Source: an uncultured Eubacterium sp. (GTDB lineage Bacteria; Bacillota; Clostridia; Lachnospirales; Lachnospiraceae). Taken from it: a stretch of DNA of 17,967 nucleotides. The position numbers and the translations under genes were made by a program. Position 1 is the stretch's first letter, and each line of letters begins with the position of its first letter. The notes under the pieces were generated by a model. The model saw only the letters and a program-made list of their open reading frames with translations. It made no database searches and was not told where the DNA came from. The stretch spans positions 1 through 17,967 of the forward strand of contig CAJUIH010000075.1 in assembly GCA_910586045.1 (NCBI GenBank). Reading direction: 5' to 3'. This document shows, piece by piece, positions 1 through 7,641 of this stretch.

Positions 1-80
1 CTTTTTTATGAAAATTCTACAAAATTTACTTAATCGTTCGTAACAGTTCAGATAGGGTGTTACATTTTGGCTGCGGGAAC

Positions 81-315
81 GCCGGATGAGGGACGCGGGC
101 CTGGCTTGCGGCTCCGGCTCCAGAATGGTAAGAATCCCTAAGTATTCTGCATTTACGAATCGGCCTGCCCGGTCGCGGCGCCTAATTCGCCCTGGCTTCG
201 CCAGCAGCTAAAGGCGCCGCTTGGCTTCGCCCCTTAGGTATCCGGGCAGAATACTAAGGGCTTCTAACCATTCTTCCAACGTCGCCGCAAGCCAGGCCCG
301 CGTCCCTCATCCGGC
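81..315. repeat. Giant hairpin element, copy 1
   Basis: A 235-bp nested inverted-repeat structure. The outer stem pairs 81-112 with 284-315 over 32 bp without a mismatch. Inside it, 122-150 pairs with 246-274 (29 positions, 3 mismatches; outer motif AGAATGGT, inner motif AGTATTCTGC). Further in, GCGGCGCCT at 175-183 pairs with 212-220, and the tip CTGGC-TTC-GCCAG lies at 192-204. The core 118-279 recurs in inverted orientation at 489-650. The element has no open reading frame of note and is much more GC-rich than its flanks. It could be a MITE- or REP-like mobile palindrome or a structured RNA; no transposase is nearby. The geometry is read directly; the role is unknown. Confidence 0.9.
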
Positions 316-452
316 TGGTTTTCTCTCGCTCTACATAACATACACTACATAGAAACGCAAAATAGCAGATGGATGGCCGACAAGGTTTCACGAATCCGTT
401 TTATGTATTACGATTACGTTTCGGATACCCGTTGTAAAGCCTGCGAAGATTA
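316..452. other. Spacer between hairpin elements
   Basis: 137 bp of mixed-composition DNA between the two inverted elements. I see no credible open reading frame, promoter or further dyad here. The sequences at 1-80 and 687-765 are likewise non-coding as far as can be seen. In 687-765 a weak, imperfect dyad (AACGGTTAC at 720-728 against GTACCG near 759-764) is the only terminator-like structure directly after the catabolic operon, and it lacks a proper T-run. Confidence 0.5.
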
Positions 453-686
453 GCTGGGAGAGACGGTTTGCCCGGCTTTGTGGCGGCTTTGGAAGAATGG
501 TTAGAAGCCCTTAGTATTCTGCCTGATACACTAAGGGGCGAAGCCAAGCGGCGCCTTTAGCTGCTGGCGCAGCCAGGGCGAACTAGGCGCCGCGACCGGG
601 CAGGCCGATTCGTAAATGCAGAATACTTAGGGATTCTTACCATTCTGGAGGGCCGCCACAAAGCCGGGCAAACCGTCTCTTCCAGC
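453..686. repeat. Giant hairpin element, copy 2 (inverted)
   Basis: Second copy, 234 bp, with its core (489-650) as the reverse complement of 118-279 and only about five differences, mostly single-base changes and two one-base indels. Its outer stem pairs 453-487 with 652-686 over 35 positions; the only non-Watson-Crick position is G458 opposite T681, which would be a G-U pair in plus-strand RNA. The outer-stem sequence differs clearly from copy 1, yet a faint shared pattern (GAG.GACG then GCC.GGCTT) suggests common ancestry. The two cores could also pair with each other across the 209-bp interval, forming a larger cruciform. Confidence 0.9.
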
Positions 687-765
687 GTCCGGCAAGCTTA
701 AAACGTAACTCCCTGTCGGAACGGTTACCGTCTGGCAGGCAATGTAGGATTTTGGGCCGTACCGT

Positions 766-1422
766 TTACATCATTGGTTTTAAATCCGCGCTGACTGTCA
801 ATTCCGCTTCCGTCGCTTCCTGGATCTGCTCTACTGTAAATTCCGGGTTATACTCCGTTAGCAGCAGCCCGTCTTTTGTTACTTCGATTACAGCCATTTC
901 CGTAATGATCTTGTTGACACAGTGAATCGCCGTATACGGCAGGCGGCATTTTTTCAAGATCTTAGGCGCACCCTTTGCCGTATGCTCCATCGCGATAATT
1001 ACTTTTTTCGCGCCGACTAAAAGGTCCATCGCACCGCCCATACCCGGCATTTTCTTGCCCGGAATAATCCAGTTGGATAAAGAACCTTCCGCGTCAACTT
1101 CCAGTCCGCCCAAAATCGTTGCGTCGACATGGCCGCCGCGGATCATGGCAAAGGAGGTTGCGGAGTCGATAAACGCGCCGCCCGCGGCCACTGCCGAGGG
1201 CGAACCGCCCGCATCTACGATATGGAGCGGACTGTGCGTCCATTCGTCAACCGCGGCCGTACCTAAAATGCCGTTTTCCGACTGGAGCGTAACATGCACG
1301 TCGTCCGGCAGAAACTGCGGCACCATGGTCGGCAGTCCAATACCCAGGTTTACCACATCTCCGTCATGCAGTTCTTTTGCTACACGTTTGGCTATCACTT
1401 GTTTGATTTCAGACCGATCCAC
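766..1422 (-). CDS. CoA-transferase subunit B (3-oxoacid/acetoacetate type)
   Basis: Beta subunit of a family I CoA-transferase (AtoA/ScoB/CtfB type), 218 residues, normal for the family. The motif SENGILG at about 48-54 carries the catalytic glutamate (E49) that forms the glutamyl-CoA thioester in this family; the N-terminal GIGLPT segment at 27-32 is also typical. The start is GTG, preceded by a strong GAGGGGAGGG ribosome site seven bases upstream. It overlaps the last 14 bases of subunit A, implying translational coupling and equal production of the subunits. As last gene of the nine-gene operon it probably transfers CoA between acetoacetate and the acyl-CoA made by BKACE. The precise acyl specificity is not visible. 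Confidence 0.93.
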   Translation of the reverse strand: MDRSEIKQVIAKRVAKELHDGDVVNLGIGLPTMVPQFLPDDVHVTLQSENGILGTAAVDEWTHSPLHIVDAGGSPSAVAAGGAFIDSATSFAMIRGGHVDATILGGLEVDAEGSLSNWIIPGKKMPGMGGAMDLLVGAKKVIIAMEHTAKGAPKILKKCRLPYTAIHCVNKIITEMAVIEVTKDGLLLTEYNPEFTVEQIQEATEAELTVSADLKPMM

Positions 1423-2110
1423 GTTTTTTCCCTCCCCTCACAACATAATCCACAAAGATGCTCTGCGTACGCACATCTTCCGGACGTATGTAACCTAGAT
1501 AAACCATTTCTTCCGCTTCTACAATAACCGTATCCGCAGCCGTCGCCATAAGCGGATTAAAGTTGCTCGTCGCGCCGCGGTACCAGACATTTCCTTTCGG
1601 GTCTACGACAGAGCCGGCGATCACCGCCACATCCGCCCGCAGCGCATCCATCAGCAGATAATCTTTGCCGTGGATCGTCTGTTTTCCTAGGCAGAGCGGG
1701 GATTCCTCCACAATGGTGCCTACGCCTGTCGGCGTCAGAACGCCTCCCAGCCCCGCGCCGCCGGCACGGATCATTTCTGCCAGGGATCCCTGCGGCACTA
1801 ATATGACCTCCAGTGTTTGATCTTCCATAGACTGTTTTGCTACTTCCGGATTCAATCCGACATGCGTCGCAATAAAACGTTTTACCTGATGGTTATGCAC
1901 CAGCTTCGCTACCCCATAGTGGTCTTCTTTCATCGGGCCGCCCGGCATGGATGCGTCATTGCAGATTAACGTTAAATCCTTTACGCCGCTCTCCGCCAGT
2001 ATATCGATCAGATCATGCGGCGTACCGCATCCCATAAACCCGCCGAACATCACGCTCATTCCATCTTTAATCAATGCGGCTGCTTCTTCCAGCGATATTA
2101 ATGCAGGCAT
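1409..2110 (-). CDS. CoA-transferase subunit A (3-oxoacid/acetoacetate type)
   Basis: Alpha subunit of a family I CoA-transferase (AtoD/ScoA/CtfA type), 233 residues. Seen: the N-terminal glycine-rich GGFMGCGTPHDL segment at 23-34, a central GVLTPTGVGT, and the C-terminal YRGATSNFNPLMATAAD block that is characteristic of this subunit. The open frame extends upstream to 2212, but I place the start at 2110 because AGGAGGTG lies five bases before it and homology begins at MPALISLEEA. It starts 26 bases after the dehydrogenase gene and overlaps subunit B by 14 bases. With subunit B it forms the CoA-transferase of the pathway, acting in the cytosol. Confidence 0.94.
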   Translation of the reverse strand: MPALISLEEAAALIKDGMSVMFGGFMGCGTPHDLIDILAESGVKDLTLICNDASMPGGPMKEDHYGVAKLVHNHQVKRFIATHVGLNPEVAKQSMEDQTLEVILVPQGSLAEMIRAGGAGLGGVLTPTGVGTIVEESPLCLGKQTIHGKDYLLMDALRADVAVIAGSVVDPKGNVWYRGATSNFNPLMATAADTVIVEAEEMVYLGYIRPEDVRTQSIFVDYVVRGGKKRGSV

Positions 2111-2136
2111 TTTTTCACCTCCTGTTATTCCTGTTA

Positions 2137-3066
2137 TTATTTTCCATAAAGCATGCGGATTAAATATGCGTTCAGATTCGCGGCGGATTCTTCGGTCTGT
2201 TCCTTGGTCCATGTCTGGAACCCTTCTCCTGTCTTAAATCCGATCTTGCCCGCGTCTTTTAATTCCGTCAGCAGTTTGGACGGTTCGTGGGAATCTTCCA
2301 GATCCTTTAAAATATACGCATGAATGTTATAGGTCAAATCCGTCCCTACCAGATCCGCGTTTTCCATAGGCCCAAGCTGCGGCAGGCGCAGGCCGAATGA
2401 GTAACGCACTGCTTCGTCTACGGTCGCCGCGTCCGCAATCCCGTTTTCTACAATCGAGATCGCTTCCCGCCAAAGAGCATGCTGCATCCGGTTCGCAATA
2501 AAACCCGGTACATCCTTTTTACACAAAACAGGCTTTTTCCCGGCCGAACGCAGGACGTCCATAACCGTATTCGCCACCTCATCGGAAGAAGCGTCTGACT
2601 TTACGACTTCTACCAACGGGATTAAATGCCCTGGATTCCAAAAATGGGTTCCCACAAAACGTTCCCTGTGCTGCAGTTTTTCAGAGATCTGCGACGGGCT
2701 CATTACGGAGGAATTGGTACAGAAAATCGTATCTTTGCGGCAGCGTGCCTCCAGCTTCGCAAATGTTTCCTGTTTGATTTTCATATCCTCAAAGACAGCC
2801 TCGATCACAAAATCCGCGTTTGAAACCAATGCGCTGTCGATATCATCCGTAAAAGAAATCCGCGAAAGCCGCTTTGCCAGCTCTGCTTCGGACAGCACTC
2901 CTTTTTCGATTAACTGTTTAGTATTCGTACGGATTCCCGCTTCTACGTCCGTAGGGTAAATATCGTATAAGGCAACCTGGTATGCCGGATTGGATGCCAT
3001 GACAAAGGCTATATTTTTGCCCATCATGCCCGCCCCGCAGATCAGGATATTTTTTATGCTGTTCAT
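2137..3066 (-). CDS. 3-hydroxyacyl-CoA dehydrogenase family enzyme (carnitine-dehydrogenase-like role possible)
   Basis: NAD-dependent L-3-hydroxyacyl dehydrogenase, 309 residues. The Rossmann loop GAGMMG is at 11-16 and an aspartate ends beta-2 (D35), favouring NAD over NADP. The catalytic histidine H141 lies in GTHFWNPGHLIPLVEVV, paired with E153; the conserved PGFIANRM with N192 begins the C-terminal domain. The HF-NP...PLVEVV form is shared with L-carnitine dehydrogenase and lambda-crystallin as well as with 3-hydroxybutyryl-CoA dehydrogenase, so the substrate could be a free beta-hydroxy acid rather than a CoA ester. Position beside BKACE supports production of a beta-keto acid, by analogy with carnitine degradation. 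AAAGGA lies about 12 bases before the ATG. Confidence 0.9.
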   Translation of the reverse strand: MNSIKNILICGAGMMGKNIAFVMASNPAYQVALYDIYPTDVEAGIRTNTKQLIEKGVLSEAELAKRLSRISFTDDIDSALVSNADFVIEAVFEDMKIKQETFAKLEARCRKDTIFCTNSSVMSPSQISEKLQHRERFVGTHFWNPGHLIPLVEVVKSDASSDEVANTVMDVLRSAGKKPVLCKKDVPGFIANRMQHALWREAISIVENGIADAATVDEAVRYSFGLRLPQLGPMENADLVGTDLTYNIHAYILKDLEDSHEPSKLLTELKDAGKIGFKTGEGFQTWTKEQTEESAANLNAYLIRMLYGK

Positions 3067-3162
3067 GTTCCAATCATCCTTTCCCTATCTATCATTATTC
3101 CAGCTTTTTTGTATCATCTATTTTTCTGTTCCATTGTTTTTACAGCCTTTTTGTCTGCTTCG

Positions 3163-3357
3163 CTATTCTTCCTCGACTTCCACATAATCCAGGTCGTCCG
3201 GCGTGCGGGCGCCGTCTTTTTCAAAGACGCCCTGGATGCCGCAGTCCGGGCAAAAGCCAAATGTATCCGCGAATACCGGGATCAAATCGGACGCGTATTT
3301 AAATTTTTTCCCGCAGGACGGGCAGTGGTAGTACAAAAAACACGGACCCCAACTCAT
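3163..3357 (-). CDS. Small zinc-ribbon protein coupled to BKACE
   Basis: 64 residues with two CxxC knuckles, CPSC at about 12-15 and CPDC at 36-39, a classic four-cysteine zinc-ribbon spacing, followed by an acidic tail ending in VEVEEE. Its ATG overlaps the stop codon of the BKACE gene as ATGA, so it is very probably translated by coupling and is not a chance frame. I do not recognise a characterised homologue. Possible roles, all inferred: metal delivery to or stabilisation of the zinc enzyme BKACE, an acyl-CoA or protein scaffold, or RNA/DNA binding. It is followed by 96 bases of non-coding DNA before the dehydrogenase. Confidence 0.8.
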   Translation of the reverse strand: MSWGPCFLYYHCPSCGKKFKYASDLIPVFADTFGFCPDCGIQGVFEKDGARTPDDLDYVEVEEE

Positions 3358-4196
3358 TTGGACAGGCCCAGGATTTCACGGGCTTCCTTTGGGGTAGCCG
3401 GCTCGTTGCCAAATTCGCGTATCACGCGTACCGCGCGTTCTACCAACTGGCGGTTGCTTTCCGCAAGCTGGCCTTTGGCATACATCACGTTATCTTCCAT
3501 CCCTACCCGGATATGTCCGCCCATGGCAACCGCGCCGTAGGTCATTTCCATCGCGCAGTGCCCGACGCCAAAGCAGCTCCAGGTGGAACCCGGACAGAGG
3601 GAATCCATGGTTTCTTTCATAAATACCAAATTTTTCATCGATCCCGGTATCCCGTTTGCGCATCCCATGCACATCTGGAAATGAAGCGGCGCTTTGAGCA
3701 CGCCTTTTTTCAGATAATATGCCGCGTTCGCAATCATACCCGGATCAAATACTTCGATTTCAGGCTTTACGTTCCATTCCTGCATATTGCGGCCCAGTTC
3801 TTCCAAAAACTTAGGAGGATTTAAAAACAGGGAGGAATTCAGCCAGTTCATAGAACCGCAGTCATAGCTTCCCATTTCCGGACGGAGTTCTTTTAAATGC
3901 GCCTGCCTTGTTTCATCGGTTGCATGTAAATCGCCCGATGTCGTAAGATTTAATACCACGTCGCAATCCGGATGCTGTTCACGCAGCAGCTTTACCGTTT
4001 CGCGGAATTTTTCCGTAGACATCGTTCCGTTGCCCTCGTCGTCACGCATATGCAGATGCGCAACCGCTGCGCCTGCCTGCCAGCAGTCATAGACGTCGTC
4101 CGCGATTTCCTGCGGGGTCATCGGTACGTTGGGGTTATTTTCCTTTTTCGGCCATGCCCCGGTCGTGGCCACTGTAATAATGGTTTTCTTTGCCAT
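3354..4196 (-). CDS. Beta-keto acid cleavage enzyme (BKACE, DUF849/Kce family)
   Basis: 280-residue member of the BKACE family, whose founder Kce converts 3-keto-5-aminohexanoate plus acetyl-CoA to 3-aminobutyryl-CoA plus acetoacetate. Zinc ligands are visible as HLH (H47, H49) and the glutamate of RVGMEDN (E234), with adjacent R230 and D235 matching the family's catalytic residues. The N-terminus reads TIITVATTGAWP, so the position equivalent to Kce Glu14 is not glutamate, which argues for a substrate other than the lysine-fermentation intermediate. The frame runs up to 4208, but I start at 4196, where homology begins; AAAGGA lies about 12 bases upstream. Its position between the transporter and a dehydrogenase marks it as the central pathway enzyme. 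Confidence 0.93.
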   Translation of the reverse strand: MAKKTIITVATTGAWPKKENNPNVPMTPQEIADDVYDCWQAGAAVAHLHMRDDEGNGTMSTEKFRETVKLLREQHPDCDVVLNLTTSGDLHATDETRQAHLKELRPEMGSYDCGSMNWLNSSLFLNPPKFLEELGRNMQEWNVKPEIEVFDPGMIANAAYYLKKGVLKAPLHFQMCMGCANGIPGSMKNLVFMKETMDSLCPGSTWSCFGVGHCAMEMTYGAVAMGGHIRVGMEDNVMYAKGQLAESNRQLVERAVRVIREFGNEPATPKEAREILGLSK

Positions 4197-4280
4197 AATG
4201 AACATCATCCTTTCTTTTTTATCGATTTTATTTTGTTTTGTACGTGAACGGATTATCTTGTTATTTTTGTTTGCGGTGAA

Positions 4281-5600
4281 TTATTTTTTCTGCGCCGTTT
4301 TATAATCACGATTGTATTTATGCTCATCCACGGTAAGCACAAGCAGCACATTGACAAGCGCGACGCCTGCAAATACAATATACGCATAACGGATCTGGCC
4401 GCCTGTCAAAAGCTGTACCACACCGTTTACCGCAAAACAAAGCGCTGTAATCGCACCCTGGATCGGGAAAATAACGCCGTTTACTTTATCAAAGCCCTGC
4501 CGTCCAAAAATTGAAGTCGGCAGAGAGGTCGTAAAGTTCGCGGATCCGCCGATCCCCATCGCAATCATAAACAACGATACATACACAAGCGGCGTAACCT
4601 GATCGACCGCGGTAAAGTTTAAAAGCAGCGCGATCGCATACCAGATTCCAAATAATACCATTGTTTTTTTGGTCCCCATTTTTTCATCAATGACACCGAC
4701 CAGCCAAGAACCGACTACGCCGCCAAGCGCCAGAACGGTCATTACATTCATTGCCGCCTGCTGGGAAAAGCCCAGTTCTACATTACGCAGCACCAACTGG
4801 CTCATAACGCCGACCGAACAAATCTGGAAAAACCCGGTTGTAATCGCAGCCAGCCACAATTCCTTTGTCGCAAGCAGTTTTCCGGTCGTCCACCCGCCGT
4901 CTTGGGTTACCGAGCTGTGGTCATATTCTTCCTCATATACTTTGTCTGATACATTGTCTGGATTCATACCGCGTTCCGCCGGCGTATTGCGGATCAGAAC
5001 CATACCCAATACACCGATTACCACCGCGGCAATCCCAATCGGAACTACACCCATCCCGATATTTTTTAATACCGCAGGCCCAATCAAAATAGAAACAAGC
5101 TGTACATAAAAAGCAGACGCCAGATTGTGACCCATCGTTGTATATCCCATGACAATCCCTTTTTTCTTAGGGAACCAGTTGGCTACCAGCGTACCGCCAG
5201 CCACATAGCCGGCGGACATAATACCGCCGTATACAAAACACATCGCGATGCAGTACATCACCGTACTGCCCGCATTACATGCGATCACATAAGCAATCCC
5301 CGCGACAATCGTAAAAATACCGGAAGTCATGCGGGGACCGATTTTCTGGTTGACCTGTCCCGCAATGATAAAAAATACAACGCCGACCAATCCGGCAATT
5401 GAGTTCATGTTCATAATCACGCCGCTTTCTACACCGAGCGCGGCCGCTACATTCGGCGCGGATATATTGGATCCGTCATTGCACATACCTACATATAAGA
5501 AAAACATCAGCAGGCAGTAAATAATTGTCAGCCAGCCCCATGCGCCAAAGCGAAAAATCGAATTTTTATTGCCGTCCGGCAGTTGGTTTACATTATTCAT
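4281..5600 (-). CDS. MFS transporter, OFA (oxalate/formate antiporter)-like
   Basis: 439-residue integral membrane protein with about twelve hydrophobic segments; the first begins near residue 20 after a polar N-terminus. A short polar stretch between segments 2 and 3 (GQVNQKIGPRM) corresponds to MFS motif A. ANWFPKKKGIVMGYTTMG is typical of the OFA subgroup, whose members carry small carboxylates. A long cytoplasmic loop in the middle contains an acidic patch (EEEYDHSS). The open frame reaches 5855, but AAGGAG six bases before 5600 and the onset of hydrophobic sequence fix the start there. Its place in the operon suggests import of the acid the pathway degrades, or exchange with a product. 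The substrate is not predictable. Confidence 0.88.
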   Translation of the reverse strand: MNNVNQLPDGNKNSIFRFGAWGWLTIIYCLLMFFLYVGMCNDGSNISAPNVAAALGVESGVIMNMNSIAGLVGVVFFIIAGQVNQKIGPRMTSGIFTIVAGIAYVIACNAGSTVMYCIAMCFVYGGIMSAGYVAGGTLVANWFPKKKGIVMGYTTMGHNLASAFYVQLVSILIGPAVLKNIGMGVVPIGIAAVVIGVLGMVLIRNTPAERGMNPDNVSDKVYEEEYDHSSVTQDGGWTTGKLLATKELWLAAITTGFFQICSVGVMSQLVLRNVELGFSQQAAMNVMTVLALGGVVGSWLVGVIDEKMGTKKTMVLFGIWYAIALLLNFTAVDQVTPLVYVSLFMIAMGIGGSANFTTSLPTSIFGRQGFDKVNGVIFPIQGAITALCFAVNGVVQLLTGGQIRYAYIVFAGVALVNVLLVLTVDEHKYNRDYKTAQKK

Positions 5601-5784
5601 AATCATCTCCTTAACACTGTGTCTGAAAAGCGCCGCGGCTTTCAAACGGTAATCAGTAGCAAAAGTGAAAATGGCGGGAAAGCCATGAAAAAAATCCCGC
5701 ATAACTTCCCCGCCCCCGTGGTCCGGTGCCATAAAATCAGGAATAACTGCAACTGTCACAAGATCGTCACACCATTGTCCCGTG
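5601..5784 (-). promoter_or_regulatory. Intra-operon gap with two competing hairpins
   Basis: The largest gap in the operon, 184 bp, lies before the transporter gene. Read on the minus strand it contains two mutually exclusive stems: GCGGGA pairing with TCCCGC (5700-5695 with 5679-5674), and ATGGC pairing with GCCAT (5686-5682 with 5675-5671), the latter followed by TTTTC. This layout resembles a weak attenuator or processing site, but the stems are short and no leader peptide is evident, so the assignment is tentative. Confidence 0.25.
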
Positions 5785-6795
5785 TTATTTTTTGCGGCTG
5801 AACAGACGCTGCATATATTCCAGGCAGCTTCCGCCGTTGCCTTCCGTATCCGCATATCCGGTACCGCCGTATGTATACGTACGGTCCGCTACATCTTCCA
5901 ACTGGTCTTCTTCGATGTAAGCCACGCAGCGTGCCATACATCCGTCGCCCATATACCAGCGGAGCGGGAAGCAGAAGAACTGGAACCATTTGCCGGCCGG
6001 AATCTTATCCAGATCGCCGCCAAGGTTTTCTACGCCTACAATCCCATGTCCGAGCATTTCCTTATGGCACGGTTCCCATGTTCCCCAAATACCAATATTT
6101 TCCAGCTCGCCGAATTTTTCATCGTAAGCCGCCTGTCCGTGAATCCGGATATACTCTTCTTTATCAAATTCCGCATAAGCTTCTTCGCCGAACAATTCCT
6201 TATACTCTTCCGTAATCGGACGTCCGGTTGCGCCGAGCAGGTTCATACGTGTCATTCCGTTATTGCCCATTGCCGTATGAAGCGGATGATCCAATGCCTG
6301 GCCGTCCATAGCGACACATTTTACTTTATGCTTTACAAACCATTTGCCGGCATCAATGCCCGTGCCTGCCGCATAATGGTAATACGCTTTGGAATCGTCA
6401 AATAAACGGTGCATACCTGTATTCAGACAAAGTACCTTTCCCTCCAGGTCAGCCGGATTGATGTTATATTTCCTGCATGCTTCATCCAGATGCTTATCGG
6501 TAATCAGCCCCCATGGCTCAATGTCAATCTTTAAAACAATCGCGTCGCCTGTATAAGCGTCTACCGGCATTTCATGTGTATAGCGTGCCCTTTTTCCGTC
6601 AAATTCATATTCCATAACATGGCGCGGCGCATCACAGTGCGTTCCCGTATGCATGGTACAGGTAATCTTCTGTGTCAAAACGCCGCCCTTTGCCATTGTA
6701 TGCGCGCTGTCTACGACCGGCTTGTCAAAATAAGGCCACCGCGGAATCTCTGCACTGAATGGATGGGTCAGGTCTACATAAACTTTCTTGCTCAT
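5785..6795 (-). CDS. Cyclase/kynurenine-formamidase-family metal hydrolase, long form
   Basis: 336 residues of the cyclase family (Pfam PF04199), which includes KynB and isatin hydrolase and hydrolyses amides or ring bonds with a divalent metal. The signature HTGTHCDAPRH at 49-59 supplies H49, H53 and D55; DHP follows at 169-171 and the H244...VENL segment at 255-258 completes the fold. KynB proteins are about 210 residues; here roughly 65 extra residues lie between DHP and H244, plus a longer C-terminus, so this is a distinct subgroup. GGAGGAG lies nine bases before the ATG. Likely role, inferred: opening a lactone, lactam or amide to give the hydroxy or keto acid used downstream. Confidence 0.88.
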   Translation of the reverse strand: MSKKVYVDLTHPFSAEIPRWPYFDKPVVDSAHTMAKGGVLTQKITCTMHTGTHCDAPRHVMEYEFDGKRARYTHEMPVDAYTGDAIVLKIDIEPWGLITDKHLDEACRKYNINPADLEGKVLCLNTGMHRLFDDSKAYYHYAAGTGIDAGKWFVKHKVKCVAMDGQALDHPLHTAMGNNGMTRMNLLGATGRPITEEYKELFGEEAYAEFDKEEYIRIHGQAAYDEKFGELENIGIWGTWEPCHKEMLGHGIVGVENLGGDLDKIPAGKWFQFFCFPLRWYMGDGCMARCVAYIEEDQLEDVADRTYTYGGTGYADTEGNGGSCLEYMQRLFSRKK

Positions 6796-6828
6796 AGTAA
6801 AAATCTCCTCCTCAAATGATTATTTGTT

Positions 6829-7623
6829 TTAGCATGCCCAATAACCGCCGGTCGCGTCATAATTGCCGCCGGTCAGAAAATCGGATGCCGGTGCCGCCAG
6901 CATAATCGCCAGGCCAATAAAATCATAAGGCTCCCCTAACCTTCCGATTGGCAGACGTTTTAAGAAGTTCTGGTATACAGCGGATTCCGGATCAAACATC
7001 CACTCGGTCAGATCAGAGCGGAATACGGTCGGATTGATGGAATTGACATTAATTTTATATTTTGCGGACAAATCGCAGGCCATAGACTGGATCATCAAGT
7101 CGCAGGCGCCTTTGGATGCGCAGTATCCGGTATAGCCGGCCATTCCCATTTTCGAACGTGCGGACGATACGACTACGATCTTGCCGCCTTTTCCCTGCTC
7201 CGCCATCTTTTCCGCCGCCGCTTTGCATACGATATAAACACTCTTCAAATCCGCATCCATAATATACTGCCAGTCTTCCACAGACTGCTCCAGCATATTC
7301 TGCGGTTTATTATAACCATGCGCTACAGCCAGGATATCCAGCGCGCCGTATGTATCCACCGCGCACTTTACAATGTTTGCCACATCCTCACTCTTGGATG
7401 GATCTGCGGCGATTACGGTACATATGCCGCCTTCTTGCCGGATCTGCTCCGCCACTGCTGCCAGTTTTTTTTCATTACGGCCTGTAATTACTACGTTTGC
7501 CCCGCTCATTGCATAAGCTACGGCAATCGCGCCGCCAAGCGCGCCGGTCGCGCCTGTTACAATCGCTGTTTTTCCCTTAATGGAAAACAGGTTTTCCACA
7601 AACTCTTTTTGTACGTCTATCAT
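6829..7623 (-). CDS. SDR-family oxidoreductase
   Basis: Classical short-chain dehydrogenase/reductase, 264 residues. Cofactor loop TGATGALGG at 23-31, catalytic Ser154, Tyr167 and Lys171 (YCASK) in canonical spacing, and a C-terminal GGNYDATGGY close to the gluconate 5-dehydrogenase/KduD pattern. The usual NNAG motif is replaced by VAHG. TGRN follows beta-2 instead of an acidic residue, so NADP use is possible. AAGGAGGAG precedes the ATG. It sits 18 bases downstream of the cupin gene and 33 upstream of the cyclase gene. It probably oxidises a hydroxyl group of the imported compound; the exact substrate is unknown. Confidence 0.9.
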   Translation of the reverse strand: MIDVQKEFVENLFSIKGKTAIVTGATGALGGAIAVAYAMSGANVVITGRNEKKLAAVAEQIRQEGGICTVIAADPSKSEDVANIVKCAVDTYGALDILAVAHGYNKPQNMLEQSVEDWQYIMDADLKSVYIVCKAAAEKMAEQGKGGKIVVVSSARSKMGMAGYTGYCASKGACDLMIQSMACDLSAKYKINVNSINPTVFRSDLTEWMFDPESAVYQNFLKRLPIGRLGEPYDFIGLAIMLAAPASDFLTGGNYDATGGYWAC

Positions 7624-7641
7624 AAAGCAAGCTCCTCCTTA

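Noticed and set aside
81..686. Insertion sequence with terminal inverted repeats
   Set aside because: The interior is non-coding and too short for a transposase; the two copies are separate hairpins rather than the ends of one IS.
2111..2212. Longer N-terminus for CoA-transferase subunit A
   Set aside because: It would overlap the end of the dehydrogenase gene; AGGAGGTG marks the start at 2110.
4281..5855. Transporter with an extra 85-residue N-terminus
   Set aside because: The extension is not hydrophobic or conserved-looking and the ribosome site lies directly before 5600.
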